Below, piece after piece: positions 33,566 through 33,936 of a stretch of DNA of 33,936 nucleotides (the first letter of the stretch is position 1; every line of letters begins with the position of its first letter). The stretch comes from Candidatus Vecturithrix granuli (GTDB lineage: Bacteria > Moduliflexota > Moduliflexia > Moduliflexales > Moduliflexaceae), in contig DF820470.1 in assembly GCA_000739535.1 (NCBI GenBank), positions 563,437 through 597,372 of the forward strand. The letters are read 5' to 3'. The translations under genes and the position numbers were made by a program. Under the pieces are notes generated by a model. The model did no database searches, was not told the origin of the DNA, and worked only from the letters and a program-made list of their open reading frames with translations.

Positions 33566-33594
33566 TTGACATTTTTTCCTTTCCTCACTATCGA
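33566..33594 (+). promoter_or_regulatory. candidate promoter for the tRNA gene
   Basis: TTGACA (33566-33571), 17 bases, TATCGA (33589-33594). Transcription would begin near 33601, so the transcript would open with the hairpin 33608-33641 and reach the tRNA 46 bases downstream. Confidence 0.4.
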
Positions 33595-33607
33595 GGACAC
33601 GTTTGTG

Positions 33608-33644
33608 ACGCGCCAGAATTTGGTGGAGAATTTTGGCGCGTTTT
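33608..33644 (+). terminator. strong hairpin with T-run directly before the tRNA
   Basis: ACGCGCCAGAATT (33608-33620) pairs with 33629-33641 (one G-U pair) around an 8-base loop, followed by TTTT. It has the form of the rpoD terminator but ends three bases before the tRNA 5' end. Confidence 0.7.
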
Positions 33645-33646
33645 CA

Positions 33647-33719
33647 GGGCCCATAGCTCAGTTGGAAGAGCCACCGGCTCATAACCGGTCGGTCCCAGGT
33701 TCGAACCCTGGTGGGCCCA
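33647..33719 (+). tRNA. tRNA with anticodon CAT (Met elongator or Ile2)
   Basis: A 73-base cloverleaf: acceptor GGGCCCA/TGGGCCC with discriminator A, D-stem GCTC/GAGC, anticodon stem ACCGG/CCGGT around CTCATAA (anticodon CAT), T-stem CCAGG/CCTGG around TTCGAAC. CCA is not encoded. The acceptor is fully paired and the anticodon stem lacks the three G-C pairs of an initiator, so this is either elongator tRNA-Met or the tRNA-Ile that is lysidine-modified at C34; I cannot tell which. Confidence 0.93.
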
Positions 33720-33762
33720 TGTTTCCCCTCATTCTCATACATGCCCGTTCATAATTGCAACT

Positions 33763-33878
33763 TCCTATGAATTCATTCAATTCGCTCTCCTGCTCCTGTT
33801 CTTCAAGGCACATTTCAATCACCTCTGTGATATTTGCATAGCTTCATCCATTGCTACACCATACGAATGGGGTAGTGG
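33763..33878 (-). pseudogene. frameshifted HicB-like antitoxin remnant
   Basis: Read on the minus strand, the segment begins PLPHSYGVAMDEAM and, after a one-base frame change, continues NITEVIEMCLEEQEQ. This is the HicB/UPF0150 pattern (LPGC-SYG-EEA-NI-EAIELYLEE). The frame change maps to the T-run at 33833-33835: one more T would restore EAMQNITEVIEM in a single frame. Upstream (minus sense) the frame is closed at once by a stop (33879-33881), so the N-terminal half is missing, and no HicA toxin is present. A chance match is possible. Confidence 0.5.
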
Positions 33879-33909
33879 TTAAATGTAATGACACAGAAGG
33901 TTATGGACA

Positions 33910-33925
33910 CGCTCTCCGGAGTGCG
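33910..33925. repeat. short palindrome followed by CAAGC
   Basis: CGCTCTCC and GGAGTGCG abut, forming an 8-base palindrome with one T-T mismatch, followed by CAAGC as at 12685-12703. It sits at the window end, so any larger element is cut off. Confidence 0.4.
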
Positions 33926-33936
33926 CAAGCTCTGCT

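Noticed and set aside
33566-33754. 62-codon plus-strand frame running across the tRNA.
   Set aside because: It passes through the promoter-like sequence, the hairpin and the whole tRNA; coding is implausible.

Overview
The window looks like a piece of chromosome from an uncultured, probably anaerobic, Gram-negative (diderm) bacterium. The diderm call rests on a Wza-type lipoprotein, an outer-membrane beta-barrel with a C-terminal Phe, and a BMP-type binding protein with a signal peptide but no lipobox. An anaerobic lifestyle is suggested by a citrate lyase/aconitase/isocitrate dehydrogenase operon. The mix of a large EPS-export cluster, a Uma2 nuclease, TPR proteins and many intergenic hairpins would fit a filamentous or deep-branching candidate phylum (for example the KSB3/Modulibacteria type), but that placement is a guess. 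There are about 23 intact protein genes, one tRNA, and two likely gene remnants. All genes are on the + strand except lon and the remnants.

Region 1 (1-8.6 kb) is one operon: a fused citD-citE, citF, an isocitrate dehydrogenase-family gene, an HD-domain protein, and two fused large+small-subunit aconitase-family enzymes. Together these can connect 2-oxoglutarate, isocitrate, citrate, and acetate + oxaloacetate. Four of its five gene junctions hold a long imperfect palindrome built from a short iterated word (period 7 or 9, different word at each site). A fifth such element (period 8) lies between trmB and dnaG. In three cases (before citF, aconitase 2 and dnaG) a Shine-Dalgarno-like sequence lies before the hairpin and the start codon just after it, as if the hairpin splits the ribosome-binding site.

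Region 2 (8.6-14.3 kb) holds a roughly 500-bp non-coding stretch with repeats and a gene remnant, a DlgD-type 2,3-diketogulonate reductase, a convergent lon protease gene, another roughly 500-bp repeat-containing gap, and an exported TPR protein. Region 3 (14.3-19.7 kb) is a BMP-type (purine-nucleoside-like) ABC importer whose binding-protein gene has a structured leader. A Uma2-family nuclease gene sits between the binding protein and the ATPase. Region 4 (19.7-20.5 kb) is a lone TlpA-like thioredoxin.

Region 5 (20.6-29.0 kb) is a polysaccharide export and control cluster: outer-membrane beta-barrel, an unusual AMIN-coiled-coil-Wza lipoprotein, Wzz, a separate BY-kinase with a C-terminal Tyr cluster, then an RsbW-like ATPase, a STAS protein and a PAS-class III adenylate cyclase. 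No glycosyltransferase is present. Region 6 (29.0-33.9 kb) is housekeeping: trmB, dnaG, rpoD (with changed residues in the -35-reading helix), a tRNA with anticodon CAT directly behind a strong hairpin, and a frameshifted HicB-like antitoxin remnant.
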